A stretch of 64,000 nucleotides of DNA, taken from contig CACZPI010000143.1 in NCBI GenBank assembly GCA_902783005.1, forward strand, positions 1 to 64,000. The letters are read 5' to 3'. Of the stretch, positions 37,163 through 45,213 are shown one piece after another. The first letter of the stretch is position 1, and each line of letters begins with the position of its first letter. Below the pieces are notes generated by a model. That model was not told the DNA's origin, ran no database searches, and saw nothing but the letters and a program-made list of their open reading frames with translations. The position numbers and the translations under genes are program-made. The DNA is from an uncultured Ruminococcus sp. GTDB lineage: Bacteria; Bacillota; Clostridia; Oscillospirales; Ruminococcaceae.

Positions 37163-38422
37163 TCAGTTCAGATCCTCACACAGCGTGTAAATATCCCGCT
37201 GCGTATTCTCGATCAGGCCCATCAGCTCCGCCTCTGTCACCAGCATAGAGGCTGCCGAAAAATCCATCTCCAGCAGCATACAGATCGCATTGAGATTCTG
37301 GCCGCCGTTTGCAAGCAGCTTCACCAGACGCTTCTGCTCCTCTGTCAGTCCCTCCGGCAGCTTGCGCGGCTTTGCAGCGGCTTCCGGCTTTTCGGCAGGA
37401 GGGGCTGCGGGCTTTGCAGCGGTTCTTTTCGGGGATGCTGTCTTCTGCTTCTCATCGCCTCTGCCAAAGAGCATCGAATCCTGTGTCCGCGTTGTCAGCT
37501 CCTCGTCGAACATGGCCAGGCGGTGGGGATATTTCAGGTAATAGCTGTACAGCACATCCGCATGGTTGAACACCGGGAATGCGCCGTCCCGCAGGTAGCT
37601 GTACACGCCGCTGTAACGGGTGTCAAACAGGTCATGCGGCGGGATGCAGAACACCTGCTTGCCCTGCTCGCAGGCAAGATTTGCCGTGATGAGTGAGCCG
37701 CTTCTTGCACCGGCCTCCGTCACCAGCACTGCCTCGCTGATCCCCGCAAGAATGCGGTTGCGGACAGGGAAATTGCCGCCGAAGGGTCTGGTGCCGGGGA
37801 AATACTCCGTAATGAGCAGCCCCTTTTCCGCCATCTGCCCGCGCAAAGCGCCGTTCCCCGTCGGGTAGTCAATATCAATGCCGCAGCCCATTACACCAAT
37901 GGTCGGCATGCCCTCGTCAAGCGCGGACTGGTGGGCAATGCTGTCGAGTCCCAGCGCACATCCGCTGACCAGGATCAATCCGCAGCGTGCCAGGTCATGG
38001 CAGAGCCATGAAGCGACCCGGCAGCTGTATTCCGAGGGGTTGCGTGTGCCGACGACCGTCAGCAGCAGCTTTTCATGCAGGAGCGACACATCGCCGCGGT
38101 AGAAAAGCACGACCGGCGGATTGTAGATATGCCGCAGACTTTCGGGATAGCTCTTGCTGTCCCATGTCATGATTCCGATTCCGTTTTTCTCGCAATACGT
38201 CAGAAGCTCCTCCGCCTTGTGCAGACTTGTCTGCCGCAGGCGGCGTTTTTCCGAAGTATCCAGCAAAGCGCAATCCGGATCATGCAGTGTATAAAACAGA
38301 TCCCGGCAGCTCCCCTGATGCCTTGAAAGCTCAAGCGGCTTGGGGCTTGCCGTCCCGAAGATCATTTCCAGCCACAGCCAGCAGACCTTATTTTCCGGAT
38401 CCGGTCCCAGGGATTCATACAT
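37163..38422 (-). CDS. dprA: DNA processing protein DprA/Smf
   Basis: DprA loads RecA on incoming single-stranded DNA in transformation and is widespread outside competent species. The 419-residue protein has the Rossmann-like core LTVVGTRNPSEYSCRVASWL, VSGCALGLDSIAHQSAL, TIGVMGCGIDIDYP and EAGARSGSLITANLA. An Ala/Pro/Lys-rich linker (about 320-355) and a C-terminal winged-helix-like domain follow. The ATG overlaps the end of the rRNA methyltransferase gene by 8 nt, with GGGAGGGG upstream. No com genes are here, though a lone prepilin gene lies at 41 kb. Confidence 0.94.
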   Translation of the reverse strand: MYESLGPDPENKVCWLWLEMIFGTASPKPLELSRHQGSCRDLFYTLHDPDCALLDTSEKRRLRQTSLHKAEELLTYCEKNGIGIMTWDSKSYPESLRHIYNPPVVLFYRGDVSLLHEKLLLTVVGTRNPSEYSCRVASWLCHDLARCGLILVSGCALGLDSIAHQSALDEGMPTIGVMGCGIDIDYPTGNGALRGQMAEKGLLITEYFPGTRPFGGNFPVRNRILAGISEAVLVTEAGARSGSLITANLACEQGKQVFCIPPHDLFDTRYSGVYSYLRDGAFPVFNHADVLYSYYLKYPHRLAMFDEELTTRTQDSMLFGRGDEKQKTASPKRTAAKPAAPPAEKPEAAAKPRKLPEGLTEEQKRLVKLLANGGQNLNAICMLLEMDFSAASMLVTEAELMGLIENTQRDIYTLCEDLN

Positions 38423-39215
38423 TCGCTTCCCCTCCCTTCATCATTTCCCACATCAGGATCCCCGCCGCCATTGCCGCATTCAGGGATTCGGCATGGCCGG
38501 GCATCGGGATAATGAGTTTTTCTTCACAGACATTGACGGCATCCCCGGAAAGGCCGTTGCCTTCATTGCCGATCCACACGGCACAGCCCTTTCCAAGTTG
38601 AAGCGCAGTGACCGGCTTGGCATCCTGATGCAGCACGGCCGCATAGGAACGGATCCCCTTTTCCTGCAGGAACAGCGACAATGCCTGCGGAGGCGGTGCC
38701 TGGTAGACCGGCAGCCGGAAGATCGCCCCCATCGTCGCACGGACGACCTTGGGGCTGAGCACATCACAGCATTTGCAGCAGAGCACGGCGTCGATGCCGA
38801 ATGCATCCGCCGTCCGCAGGATCATGCCCATATTGCCGGGATCCTGAAGCTCATGCAGGACAAGATACCGCCCGTCCGGCCGGAGCGTTTTGGAGTCAAA
38901 GCTCATGACCGTCTGGTAGCAGAGCGCAAATACACCCTGCGGATGCTCTGTTTCCGAGAGATGCTTCCCGAGCGCATCCGAAATGATGACCGGCTTTGTG
39001 ATGCCGTCGCGCAGCTCCCCGGCATATTTGGCAGCGGCAAATTCCGTGACATACAGGGAAGCACATCTGCCCTCCTGCAACGCCTCGGCAACCAGGCGCA
39101 GTCCCTCCACGGCAAAGACATGCTCCGTGTTCCGGTACCGCTTATCCTCGCAGATGCGCCGATACCGGCGGATCAGCGGATTATCCTTCGATGTGATGAC
39201 TGTATCCTGCGCCAT
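38415..39215 (-). CDS. TrmH/SpoU-family RNA 2'-O-methyltransferase
   Basis: A 266-residue SPOUT methyltransferase with an N-terminal substrate-binding domain (SKDNPLIRRYRRICEDKRYR) and the three SpoU motifs LQDPGNMGMILRTADAFG, WIGNEGNGLS and IPMPGHAESLNAAMAAGI. It probably methylates a ribose in rRNA or tRNA; which one is unknown. The start at 39215 follows AGGGGGT. It heads the long leftward gene run, but I see no good promoter in the 37 bp before the infC-operon terminator. Confidence 0.9.
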   Translation of the reverse strand: MAQDTVITSKDNPLIRRYRRICEDKRYRNTEHVFAVEGLRLVAEALQEGRCASLYVTEFAAAKYAGELRDGITKPVIISDALGKHLSETEHPQGVFALCYQTVMSFDSKTLRPDGRYLVLHELQDPGNMGMILRTADAFGIDAVLCCKCCDVLSPKVVRATMGAIFRLPVYQAPPPQALSLFLQEKGIRSYAAVLHQDAKPVTALQLGKGCAVWIGNEGNGLSGDAVNVCEEKLIIPMPGHAESLNAAMAAGILMWEMMKGGEANV

Positions 39216-39252
39216 GTCTGCACCCCCTGCAAAAAACTTCAAGAAAAATGCC

Positions 39253-39290
39253 AAAAACCACGCTCTTCACTCATCGTAAAAGAGCGTGGT
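39253..39290 (-). terminator. Terminator of infC-rpmI-rplT
   Basis: A perfect 11-bp stem (39257-39267 with 39280-39290) is followed on the minus strand by TTTTGG. Confidence 0.8.
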
Positions 39291-39308
39291 CTGATGATAC
39301 CGCGGAAA

Positions 39309-39662
39309 TCAGAGAGCAGCCTTTGCCTTCTCAACGATGGCAGCAAAGCCCTCTGCATCATGAATAGCGATCTCGGAGAGCATCTTTCTGTTCAGAGTGA
39401 TGCCAGCCTTCTTGCAGCCGTTCATGAAGGTGGAATAGTTCATGCCATTGAGCTTGGCAGCAGCAGAGATTCTGGTGATCCAGAGCTGACGGAAGTTTCT
39501 CTTCTTCTGTCTTCTGCCGATGTATGCATACTGGCCGGACTTCATAACGGCCTGCTTGGCCATCTTGAAGTGCTTGCTCTTTGCGCCGAAGTAGCCCTTA
39601 GCCAGCTTCAGAGTCTTGTTTCTTCTCTTACGGGTCATCATTGCACCTTTAATGCGTGCCAT
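39309..39662 (-). CDS. rplT: Ribosomal protein bL20
   Basis: The 117-residue protein ([20 protein letters not shown]) is full-length bL20, an early assembly protein of the large subunit. In Firmicutes it represses its own operon by binding the leader RNA. Third gene of infC-rpmI-rplT. Confidence 0.97.
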   Translation of the reverse strand: MARIKGAMMTRKRRNKTLKLAKGYFGAKSKHFKMAKQAVMKSGQYAYIGRRQKKRNFRQLWITRISAAAKLNGMNYSTFMNGCKKAGITLNRKMLSEIAIHDAEGFAAIVEKAKAAL

Positions 39663-39772
39663 ATTTCATTACCTCCAGTGATATGTTCGTGCAGCCTGAA
39701 ATGCTGCGTGGCCTTTGTTTTCTTGCGCAGATCTGCGCGGTCTTCTGTGTTTCCGTTCCGTTCGTTTCCGAA

Positions 39773-39988
39773 TCAGAGATACGGAACGAGCTTCTTGATA
39801 GTCGGAGTATTGGTTACGTCAGCCACGCCTGCACCTCTTGCGATTCTCTTGCGCTTGGTATCCTTCTGGGTCAGTCTGTGACGCTTGTTGGTGTGCTGAT
39901 ACTTCACCTTGCCGTTTGCCGTCAGCTTGAAGCGCTTCTTGGCACCGGAATGGGTCTTTACCTTGATTTTCTTTGCTGCCTTAGCCAT
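39773..39988 (-). CDS. rpmI: Ribosomal protein bL35
   Basis: A 71-residue basic protein with VKTHSGAKKRFKLTANGKVK and RIARGAGVADVTNTPTIKKL, typical of bL35 (usually 64-66 residues; here a few residues longer at the N-terminus). Middle gene of infC-rpmI-rplT. Confidence 0.95.
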   Translation of the reverse strand: MAKAAKKIKVKTHSGAKKRFKLTANGKVKYQHTNKRHRLTQKDTKRKRIARGAGVADVTNTPTIKKLVPYL

Positions 39989-40065
39989 AACTAAGATCCT
40001 CCTTCTGGTTGATTGAAAAAAGTTGATATGGAATCCGCTGCCCCGGCATGCCGGGATCGTGCAGC

Positions 40066-40599
40066 TTACTTGGATGCCTTAGGAGAGATGAACATGACGA
40101 TGCTCCGGCCTTCCATCTTTGCCGGCTTATCGACCACGCCGTATTCACCGCACGCTTCCTTGAACCGGTCAAGCAGCTCGGCTCCGAGCTCCGGGTGGGC
40201 AATGGCACGTTTTCTGAAGCGGACGGAAACCTTGAGCTTATCGCCGCCCTTCAGGAACTTGATTGCCTGATTGACCTTCGTCTCGAAGTCATGCGTATCA
40301 ATCGCGGAAAACATACGGATCTCCTTGATCGACATGACCTTCTGGTTCTTCTTGGCTTCCTTCTCGCGCTTCTGCTGCTCAAAGCAGAACTTGCCGTAAT
40401 CCAGAATACGGCATACCGGCGGCTTTGCCTGCGGCGCGATCTTCACCAGATCCAGATTCTTCTCAAAAGCGAGCTTCAATGCGTCGTGTGCGGACATCAC
40501 ACCAAGCTTCTGACCATCCGTGTCAATGACAAGGATTTCCTTATCCCGGATCATTTCGTTGATCTGAATGTCCTTATTGTCCTTACTGTCCTTGCTAAT
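40066..40599 (-). CDS. infC: Translation initiation factor IF-3, probable ATT start
   Basis: IF-3 prevents premature subunit joining and checks the start codon. The 177-residue protein has the N-domain INEMIRDKEILVIDTDGQKLG, the linker, and the C-domain with RMFSAIDTHDFETKVNQ and ISPKASK. No in-frame ATG lies near the family start. The best reading is ATT at 40599-40597, with GGGGGTG 7 nt upstream, giving MSKDSKDNKDIQINEMIRD. Upstream in-frame TTG (40614) and GTG (40608) lack a ribosome site. ATT starts are known in infC of other bacteria and permit autocontrol. Confidence 0.92.
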   Translation of the reverse strand: MSKDSKDNKDIQINEMIRDKEILVIDTDGQKLGVMSAHDALKLAFEKNLDLVKIAPQAKPPVCRILDYGKFCFEQQKREKEAKKNQKVMSIKEIRMFSAIDTHDFETKVNQAIKFLKGGDKLKVSVRFRKRAIAHPELGAELLDRFKEACGEYGVVDKPAKMEGRSIVMFISPKASK

Positions 40600-40907
40600 T
40601 GCGGGCACCCCCAAGCATTTGAATTTTAAAACAAGTAAACGCTGAATCCCGGCAGATCGGAACTGAGAACAGGAGAAACGAAAAAAGACGCTGCATTAGA
40701 TAATACAGGCGTCTGATGCTTCCCCGCTCCCCGAATCTCTTGTTCAGGATTGTTCAGGCAATAGATTTTGTCAGAAAATAGATTTTAAAAATTATTTTTT
40801 TAATCTAAATCTCAAAATCGCCGGAACAGCGGAAGTATTGACCTTCAGGCAGCTTGCTTCTGACAAGCGCCCTGCGGTGAGCCACATCAGTGTCTGCTTT
40901 GTTTTCT
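40600..40907 (-). promoter_or_regulatory. infC-rpmI-rplT leader (L20-leader type)
   Basis: A leader of about 300 nt runs from the expected transcript start near 40907 to infC. It ends in a terminator-like hairpin (40686-40714) followed by T-rich DNA, and has further paired segments upstream, including an A/T-rich hairpin near 40780-40806. Position and layout match the L20 leader of Firmicutes, by which bL20 causes early termination. Identification rests on context; the RNA fold was not computed. Confidence 0.65.
40681..40714 (-). terminator. Attenuator in the infC leader
   Basis: On the minus strand an 11-bp stem with a bulge (40703-40714 with 40686-40696) is followed by TTTTTTC, about 80 nt before the infC start. 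Confidence 0.75.
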
Positions 40908-40912
40908 TGTCT

Positions 40913-40941
40913 ATTATACCCCATCCGGCCATATTTGTCAA
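40913..40941 (-). promoter_or_regulatory. infC operon promoter
   Basis: Perfect minus-strand TTGACA (40941-40936), 17-bp spacer, perfect TATAAT (40918-40913). Divergent from the prepilin promoter. Confidence 0.9.
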
Positions 40942-41014
40942 GTGTTTTTTTCAAAAAATCTGCCGGTTTTCAAAAAAAGCGGGGAATCCTGCTCCTTTTT
41001 CCGCTTCTGACGTA

Positions 41015-41043
41015 TTGACAACAGGCGGAATTTCATGTATAAT
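41015..41043 (+). promoter_or_regulatory. Promoter of the prepilin-phoH-ybeY-era unit
   Basis: Perfect TTGACA (41015-41020), 17-bp spacer, perfect TATAAT (41038-41043), about 110 bp before the prepilin ATG. Confidence 0.9.
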
Positions 41044-41152
41044 AATGATGGGGTATAGTGTGCAGATCCCCTCCGACATCTTTGCAGTATTACATCTTGT
41101 GTATTTTCATAACGATTTGCAGACAGCGATTTTTTTGAAAGCTGGTGAGTTC

Positions 41153-41833
41153 ATGAAAACATACAAGCCCTGTCGCAGGCATTCCGCCGGCGGTTTTACC
41201 CTGGTGGAGCTGATCGTGGTCATTGCGATCATCGGTGTATTGGCCGCCTTCCTTGTACCGTCATTGATCGGCTATGTCAAGAAAGCCCAGAAGCGTGCGG
41301 ATCTCTCCAGTGCGCGGCAGATCTACAGCGATGTGATGATGGTTCTCCTTGATGAAACCAAATACATCTGCTATCACACCAGCGCCAATCCCGCCAATAT
41401 GTACGAGGCCACACCCTACCAATCCTTTTACGGCGGTGGAAGCACAACACGTTTCTCGTCCGGTTCCACGCTCTCTCTGAACGATTCCAATAATATCGTG
41501 ACGTATGAGTACGGCATCAGCGTAATTTGCGCGATTGACGCCAATCCGAACAGTCACAACTGGAACAAGAGTGCCTGGACAGGCAACATGGAACGCTCCG
41601 GCTTCTGCCAGGCGCTCAATTCGCTTGAAGAGCTTCATATCAAGCGGAATCTGAACCAGAAGATCCGTCTGCACTGCTCTTCCGACAAAGGATATAAATA
41701 CAACAGATGGTTTATTGTAACCCGCCGGGACAATCCCGATGCCATTGAAATCTGGATCGGCACAGACGGTGCCCAGTACGAAACCGGGCCCATTTTCCGC
41801 CTGTACCCCGACCCCGATCCCGAATATAATTAA
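41153..41833 (+). CDS. Type IV prepilin-like protein (isolated)
   Basis: A 226-residue protein with a class III/IV signal: a basic leader ending in Gly (residues 1-14), cleavage before Phe15, then FTLVELIVVIAIIGVLAAFL and a conserved Glu at mature position 5. The globular part (about 50-226) has no recognised domain. The ATG at 41153 follows GGTGAG. No pilus ATPase, prepilin peptidase or secretin-like genes are in the window. A perfect promoter drives it and probably phoH, whose ATG is only 16 nt downstream. Confidence 0.88.
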   Translation: MKTYKPCRRHSAGGFTLVELIVVIAIIGVLAAFLVPSLIGYVKKAQKRADLSSARQIYSDVMMVLLDETKYICYHTSANPANMYEATPYQSFYGGGSTTRFSSGSTLSLNDSNNIVTYEYGISVICAIDANPNSHNWNKSAWTGNMERSGFCQALNSLEELHIKRNLNQKIRLHCSSDKGYKYNRWFIVTRRDNPDAIEIWIGTDGAQYETGPIFRLYPDPDPEYN

Positions 41834-41849
41834 AGACACAGGAGCATTC

Positions 41850-42815
41850 ATGTCAGAAGCAATTGTAAGTATTTCCCATCCGTCACAGCTCCCGGAAATC
41901 ATCGGGAGCTATGACGAGAATTTCACCATTCTGCAGCGCGAATTTGACGTTGTTCTGTTCTGCCGCGGCGCAGATGTGCATATTACAGGAGAGGAGGCAC
42001 AGACCGCGAAGGCTGCCTCCGCGCTGCGTCTGCTCGAGGATCTGGCTGCCAAGGGGCAGCATCTGACGGAGCAGACCGTCCGGTATGTGATCTCAATGGT
42101 CGCTGAGGGCGAGGCGGAATCCGTCCGCGATCTCGGCGGCGACGGCATCTGTGTCACCACCAGCGGCAAGGTCGTGCGTCCGAAAACCGTCGGCCAGAAG
42201 CAGTATGTCGATGCCATTAAAAAGCATACCATTACCCTCGGCGTAGGGCCTGCCGGCACCGGCAAGACTTATCTGGCCGTGGCACTTGCGGTTCGGGCAT
42301 TCAAGGCGCATGAGGTGCAGAAGATCATTCTCACCCGCCCTGCCGTGGAAGCCGGCGAACGGCTCGGATTTCTGCCGGGCGACCTGCAGAGCAAGGTCGA
42401 TCCCTATCTGCGGCCGCTGTATGATGCGCTGTTCGATATGTTCGGCGCAGATGCATTCGCCAGACATATGGAAAAAAGTGTGATCGAGGTGGCGCCGCTT
42501 GCGTACATGCGCGGCCGGACGCTCGATGACGCCTTCATCATTCTCGATGAAGCACAGAATACAACCTCGGAGCAGATCAAAATGTTCCTGACGCGCCTGG
42601 GATCGAACAGCAAAATGGTCATCACAGGCGATGTGACACAGATCGACCTGCCGGAAAAGCGCAAATCCGGCCTGATCGAAGCCATGAAGGTACTGCGGCA
42701 TGTGGAGGGCATCTCCACCATCCGCTTCACCGAGCGGGATGTCGTCCGGCACAAGCTGGTGCAGGACATCATCCGCGCATATGAATCTTATTACAAGGAA
42801 GGGAGAAAATCCTAA
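41850..42815 (+). CDS. phoH: PhoH-family ATPase
   Basis: A 321-residue PhoH/YbeZ protein: N-terminal domain (about 1-95), then a P-loop domain with GVGPAGTGKTYLAVALA and Walker B DDAFIILDEAQNTT, plus SLGxR-like ERLGFLPGDL. It works with YbeY in RNA metabolism by genetic association. The start at 41850 follows CAGGAG. Its stop overlaps the ybeY start (TAATG). Confidence 0.94.
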   Translation: MSEAIVSISHPSQLPEIIGSYDENFTILQREFDVVLFCRGADVHITGEEAQTAKAASALRLLEDLAAKGQHLTEQTVRYVISMVAEGEAESVRDLGGDGICVTTSGKVVRPKTVGQKQYVDAIKKHTITLGVGPAGTGKTYLAVALAVRAFKAHEVQKIILTRPAVEAGERLGFLPGDLQSKVDPYLRPLYDALFDMFGADAFARHMEKSVIEVAPLAYMRGRTLDDAFIILDEAQNTTSEQIKMFLTRLGSNSKMVITGDVTQIDLPEKRKSGLIEAMKVLRHVEGISTIRFTERDVVRHKLVQDIIRAYESYYKEGRKS

Positions 42816-43333
42816 TGCAGCAAACAGGCAAGCTCAAAGTGAGCATCAAGAACAACCAGAATTCCGTGAAAATTCCTTCCGGCATCCGCCTTCTGATCCG
42901 GCGCTGCTGTCATGCCGTCCTGATCTCGGAGGGCTTCACCCAGAATGCGGAGGTCAGCGTTTCTTTCGTCTCCAATGCGGAGATCCGCCGTCTCAACAAA
43001 TCCTTCCGCAACAAGGACAGCGTGACGGATGTACTGTCCTTCCCGCTGACCAGCGAGGACGGCACCATTGAGATCGATGCCGAAAACGGCTACGTCATGC
43101 TCGGTGATGTGGTCATTTCCATTGAGACCGCTGTCAAGCAGGCAAATCTCTACGGCCATTCGCTCTCGCGTGAGATCGGATTCCTGACCGTACATTCCAT
43201 GCTGCATCTGCTCGGATACGATCACGAAACCAGCCCGCTCGACGAGCGCATCATGCGTGAGAAGGAGGAGGCTGTGCTTGAAAAGCTCGGCATCTCCCGT
43301 GAAATGACATTCACGGACGGCGAGGAGCAGTAA
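42815..43333 (+). CDS. ybeY: rRNA maturation endoribonuclease YbeY
   Basis: A zinc endoribonuclease acting in 16S rRNA 3'-end maturation and quality control. The 172-residue protein has VSFVSNAEIRRLNKSFRNKD, TDVLSFPL and the metal motif HSMLHLLGYDHE (three His). Coupled to phoH upstream and 1 nt from era downstream. Confidence 0.95.
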   Translation: MQQTGKLKVSIKNNQNSVKIPSGIRLLIRRCCHAVLISEGFTQNAEVSVSFVSNAEIRRLNKSFRNKDSVTDVLSFPLTSEDGTIEIDAENGYVMLGDVVISIETAVKQANLYGHSLSREIGFLTVHSMLHLLGYDHETSPLDERIMREKEEAVLEKLGISREMTFTDGEEQ

Positions 43334-43334
43334 C

Positions 43335-44228
43335 ATGACAAAATCGGTTTTCCTGACCCTCTCCGGCCGGACAAATGCCGGAAAATCCACGCTGCTCAAT
43401 GCCCTGATCGGTGAGAAGATCGCTTCGGTCAGCAGCAAGCCGCAGACCACGCGCACCCGCATTACGGGCATCCTGACGAAGGATGAAACGCAGTACGTCT
43501 TCATTGACACCCCCGGTCTGCACAAGCCCAAGACCAAGCTCTCCTCCCACATGCTCAAGGCCGCACAGGATTCGGCAAAGGATGCGGATGTGGTGCTGTA
43601 CGTCATCGACTGCACCAAAAAGCTGCATGAGCAGGACGAGGAAATGCTGAAGGCCATTACCGACCGGCATATCCAGTGCATCATCGTCGTCAACAAGGTG
43701 GATCTGCTGACAGACAAATCTGCCATGATGCCGCTGCTGCTGCGGCTGGAGAATACCTACCACCCCCACGCCATCATTCCGGTGAGCGCCCAGACGAAGG
43801 ACGGGATCGACGAGATCATGCAGGTTGCTTCGGAGCTGGCGCAGCCGTCGGTGCATTTCTTCCCGGATGATTCGTTCACCGATCAGCCGGAACGGGTGCT
43901 GGCAGCGGAAATGATCCGCGAGAAGATCCTGCGCCTGCTCAATGACGAGGTGCCGCACGGCATCGCTGTCACGGTCGAAAAGATGCGTGAGCGCGATGAC
44001 AAGGATCTGCTGGATATTTCGGCTGTGATCTACTGCGAGCGCGAATCCCACAAGGGCATCGTGATCGGCAAGGGCGGCTCCATGCTGAAAAAGATCGCCA
44101 GCGCTGCGCGGCATGATCTGGAGCAGTTCTTTGAGATCCAGGTCAACCTCCAGTGCTTTGTCAAGGTCAAGGAGGACTGGCGCAACAAGGAAGGGCTCAT
44201 CCGGAGCTTCGGACTGACGGAAGAATAA
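43335..44228 (+). CDS. era: GTPase Era
   Basis: Era assists small-subunit assembly by binding the 16S rRNA 3' end. The 297-residue protein has G1 GRTNAGKST, G3 DTPGLHKPK, G4 NKVD and a C-terminal KH domain with HKGIVIGKGGSMLKKI. Complete length. Placed between ybeY and yqzL/recO as in most Firmicutes. Confidence 0.97.
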   Translation: MTKSVFLTLSGRTNAGKSTLLNALIGEKIASVSSKPQTTRTRITGILTKDETQYVFIDTPGLHKPKTKLSSHMLKAAQDSAKDADVVLYVIDCTKKLHEQDEEMLKAITDRHIQCIIVVNKVDLLTDKSAMMPLLLRLENTYHPHAIIPVSAQTKDGIDEIMQVASELAQPSVHFFPDDSFTDQPERVLAAEMIREKILRLLNDEVPHGIAVTVEKMRERDDKDLLDISAVIYCERESHKGIVIGKGGSMLKKIASAARHDLEQFFEIQVNLQCFVKVKEDWRNKEGLIRSFGLTEE

Positions 44229-44282
44229 TTCCGCTCATATTTTACCTTCCCGCGGGCATACTACCGGTGGGAGGGATGTACG

Positions 44283-44429
44283 ATGGATGAGCTCTGGGCA
44301 CAGTTTCAGGCAAGCGGCAGCGTGGCAGATTATCTGGCCTATGCTGCCATCAAGGAGATAGAACATGCTGACAGTGAAAGGCGTCGTGCTCAATCAGAGA
44401 ATGACCGGCGAGCAGGACAGATTCATTGA
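44283..44429 (+). CDS. yqzL: YqzL-like small protein overlapping recO
   Basis: A 48-residue ORF with GGGAGGG upstream, in the era-recO gap where Firmicutes carry yqzL. The first half (MDELWAQFQASGSVADYLAY) fits the YqzL pattern of a Trp, Phe, GS and YLxY. Unusually, it continues for about 28 more residues of Arg/Glu-rich sequence and overlaps the start of recO by 65 nt in another frame. Function of the family is unknown. Confidence 0.7.
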   Translation: MDELWAQFQASGSVADYLAYAAIKEIEHADSERRRAQSENDRRAGQIH

Positions 44430-45147
44430 TGTCCTGACCGCAGATTACGGCGTACTGGAAATTCTGGTCAAGGGCGCCGGCAAGCTCAACAGCAAGACCG
44501 GCAGCGCTACGCAGCTCTTTGCGTATTCAGAATTCTGTCTGGCCGATAAGAAAGGCAGATCCGGACGGGCGCGGATGCTCAACAGCGTCTCGCCCATCCG
44601 GATCTTTTACGAGCTGCGGCAGTCGGTGACGGCGGTCGCGCTCGCTTCGTATTTTTCACAGGTATTGCAGTTCGCGGTGCTGCCGCGTGCAGGCGTGCCG
44701 GAGCTTCTGCGGCTGATGCTCAACTGTCTGCATTTTCTTTCGCAGAAGGATGCGGACGAGGCGGCGGTCAAGGCCGTCTTTGAACTGCGCACCGCAGCGC
44801 TTCTCGGCTTCATGCCGGACGTCATCATGTGCCGTGCCTGCGGCACCTATCTGCCGGAGGCGCTTACCTTTTACATTGAGGACGGGTATTTCGTCTGCCG
44901 GGACTGCGAGGAGCCTTCCGAGATCCCGCGTCCCGCTGTGGAAATGCCTGCGGGAACGCTGCAGGCGATCCGGCATATCGTATTGTCGGATTTTGAAAAA
45001 ATCTTTTCCTTCCGGATTTCGGAAAAATGCAGAGAACCGCTTTGCCGGTTTGCAGAGGAATTCCTGCAGTATCACATCGACCGGAGGATGGGGGCGCTGG
45101 AGTATTACCACGCCGTTGCGCCGCCGCTTTCCGGATACACCACATAG
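44365..45147 (+). CDS. recO: DNA repair protein RecO
   Basis: RecO helps RecA load at gaps in the RecFOR pathway. The 260-residue protein has an N-terminal OB fold (KGVVLNQRMTGEQDRFIDVL), a helical domain and a zinc site (CRACG...CRDCE). The ATG follows AAGGAG and lies inside the yqzL-like ORF. A weak ribosome context in a coding overlap suggests coupled translation. Confidence 0.93.
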   Translation: MLTVKGVVLNQRMTGEQDRFIDVLTADYGVLEILVKGAGKLNSKTGSATQLFAYSEFCLADKKGRSGRARMLNSVSPIRIFYELRQSVTAVALASYFSQVLQFAVLPRAGVPELLRLMLNCLHFLSQKDADEAAVKAVFELRTAALLGFMPDVIMCRACGTYLPEALTFYIEDGYFVCRDCEEPSEIPRPAVEMPAGTLQAIRHIVLSDFEKIFSFRISEKCREPLCRFAEEFLQYHIDRRMGALEYYHAVAPPLSGYTT

Positions 45148-45213
45148 ATTCAGACGAAGGGGGCAAAGCCCCCTTCTGTGCAACCGGAATGTCACAGATA
45201 CAAGGAGTACATC

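Noticed and set aside
41153..41833. Prepilin as a major pilus subunit of a local pilus locus
   Set aside because: No assembly, ATPase or peptidase genes are present in the window.
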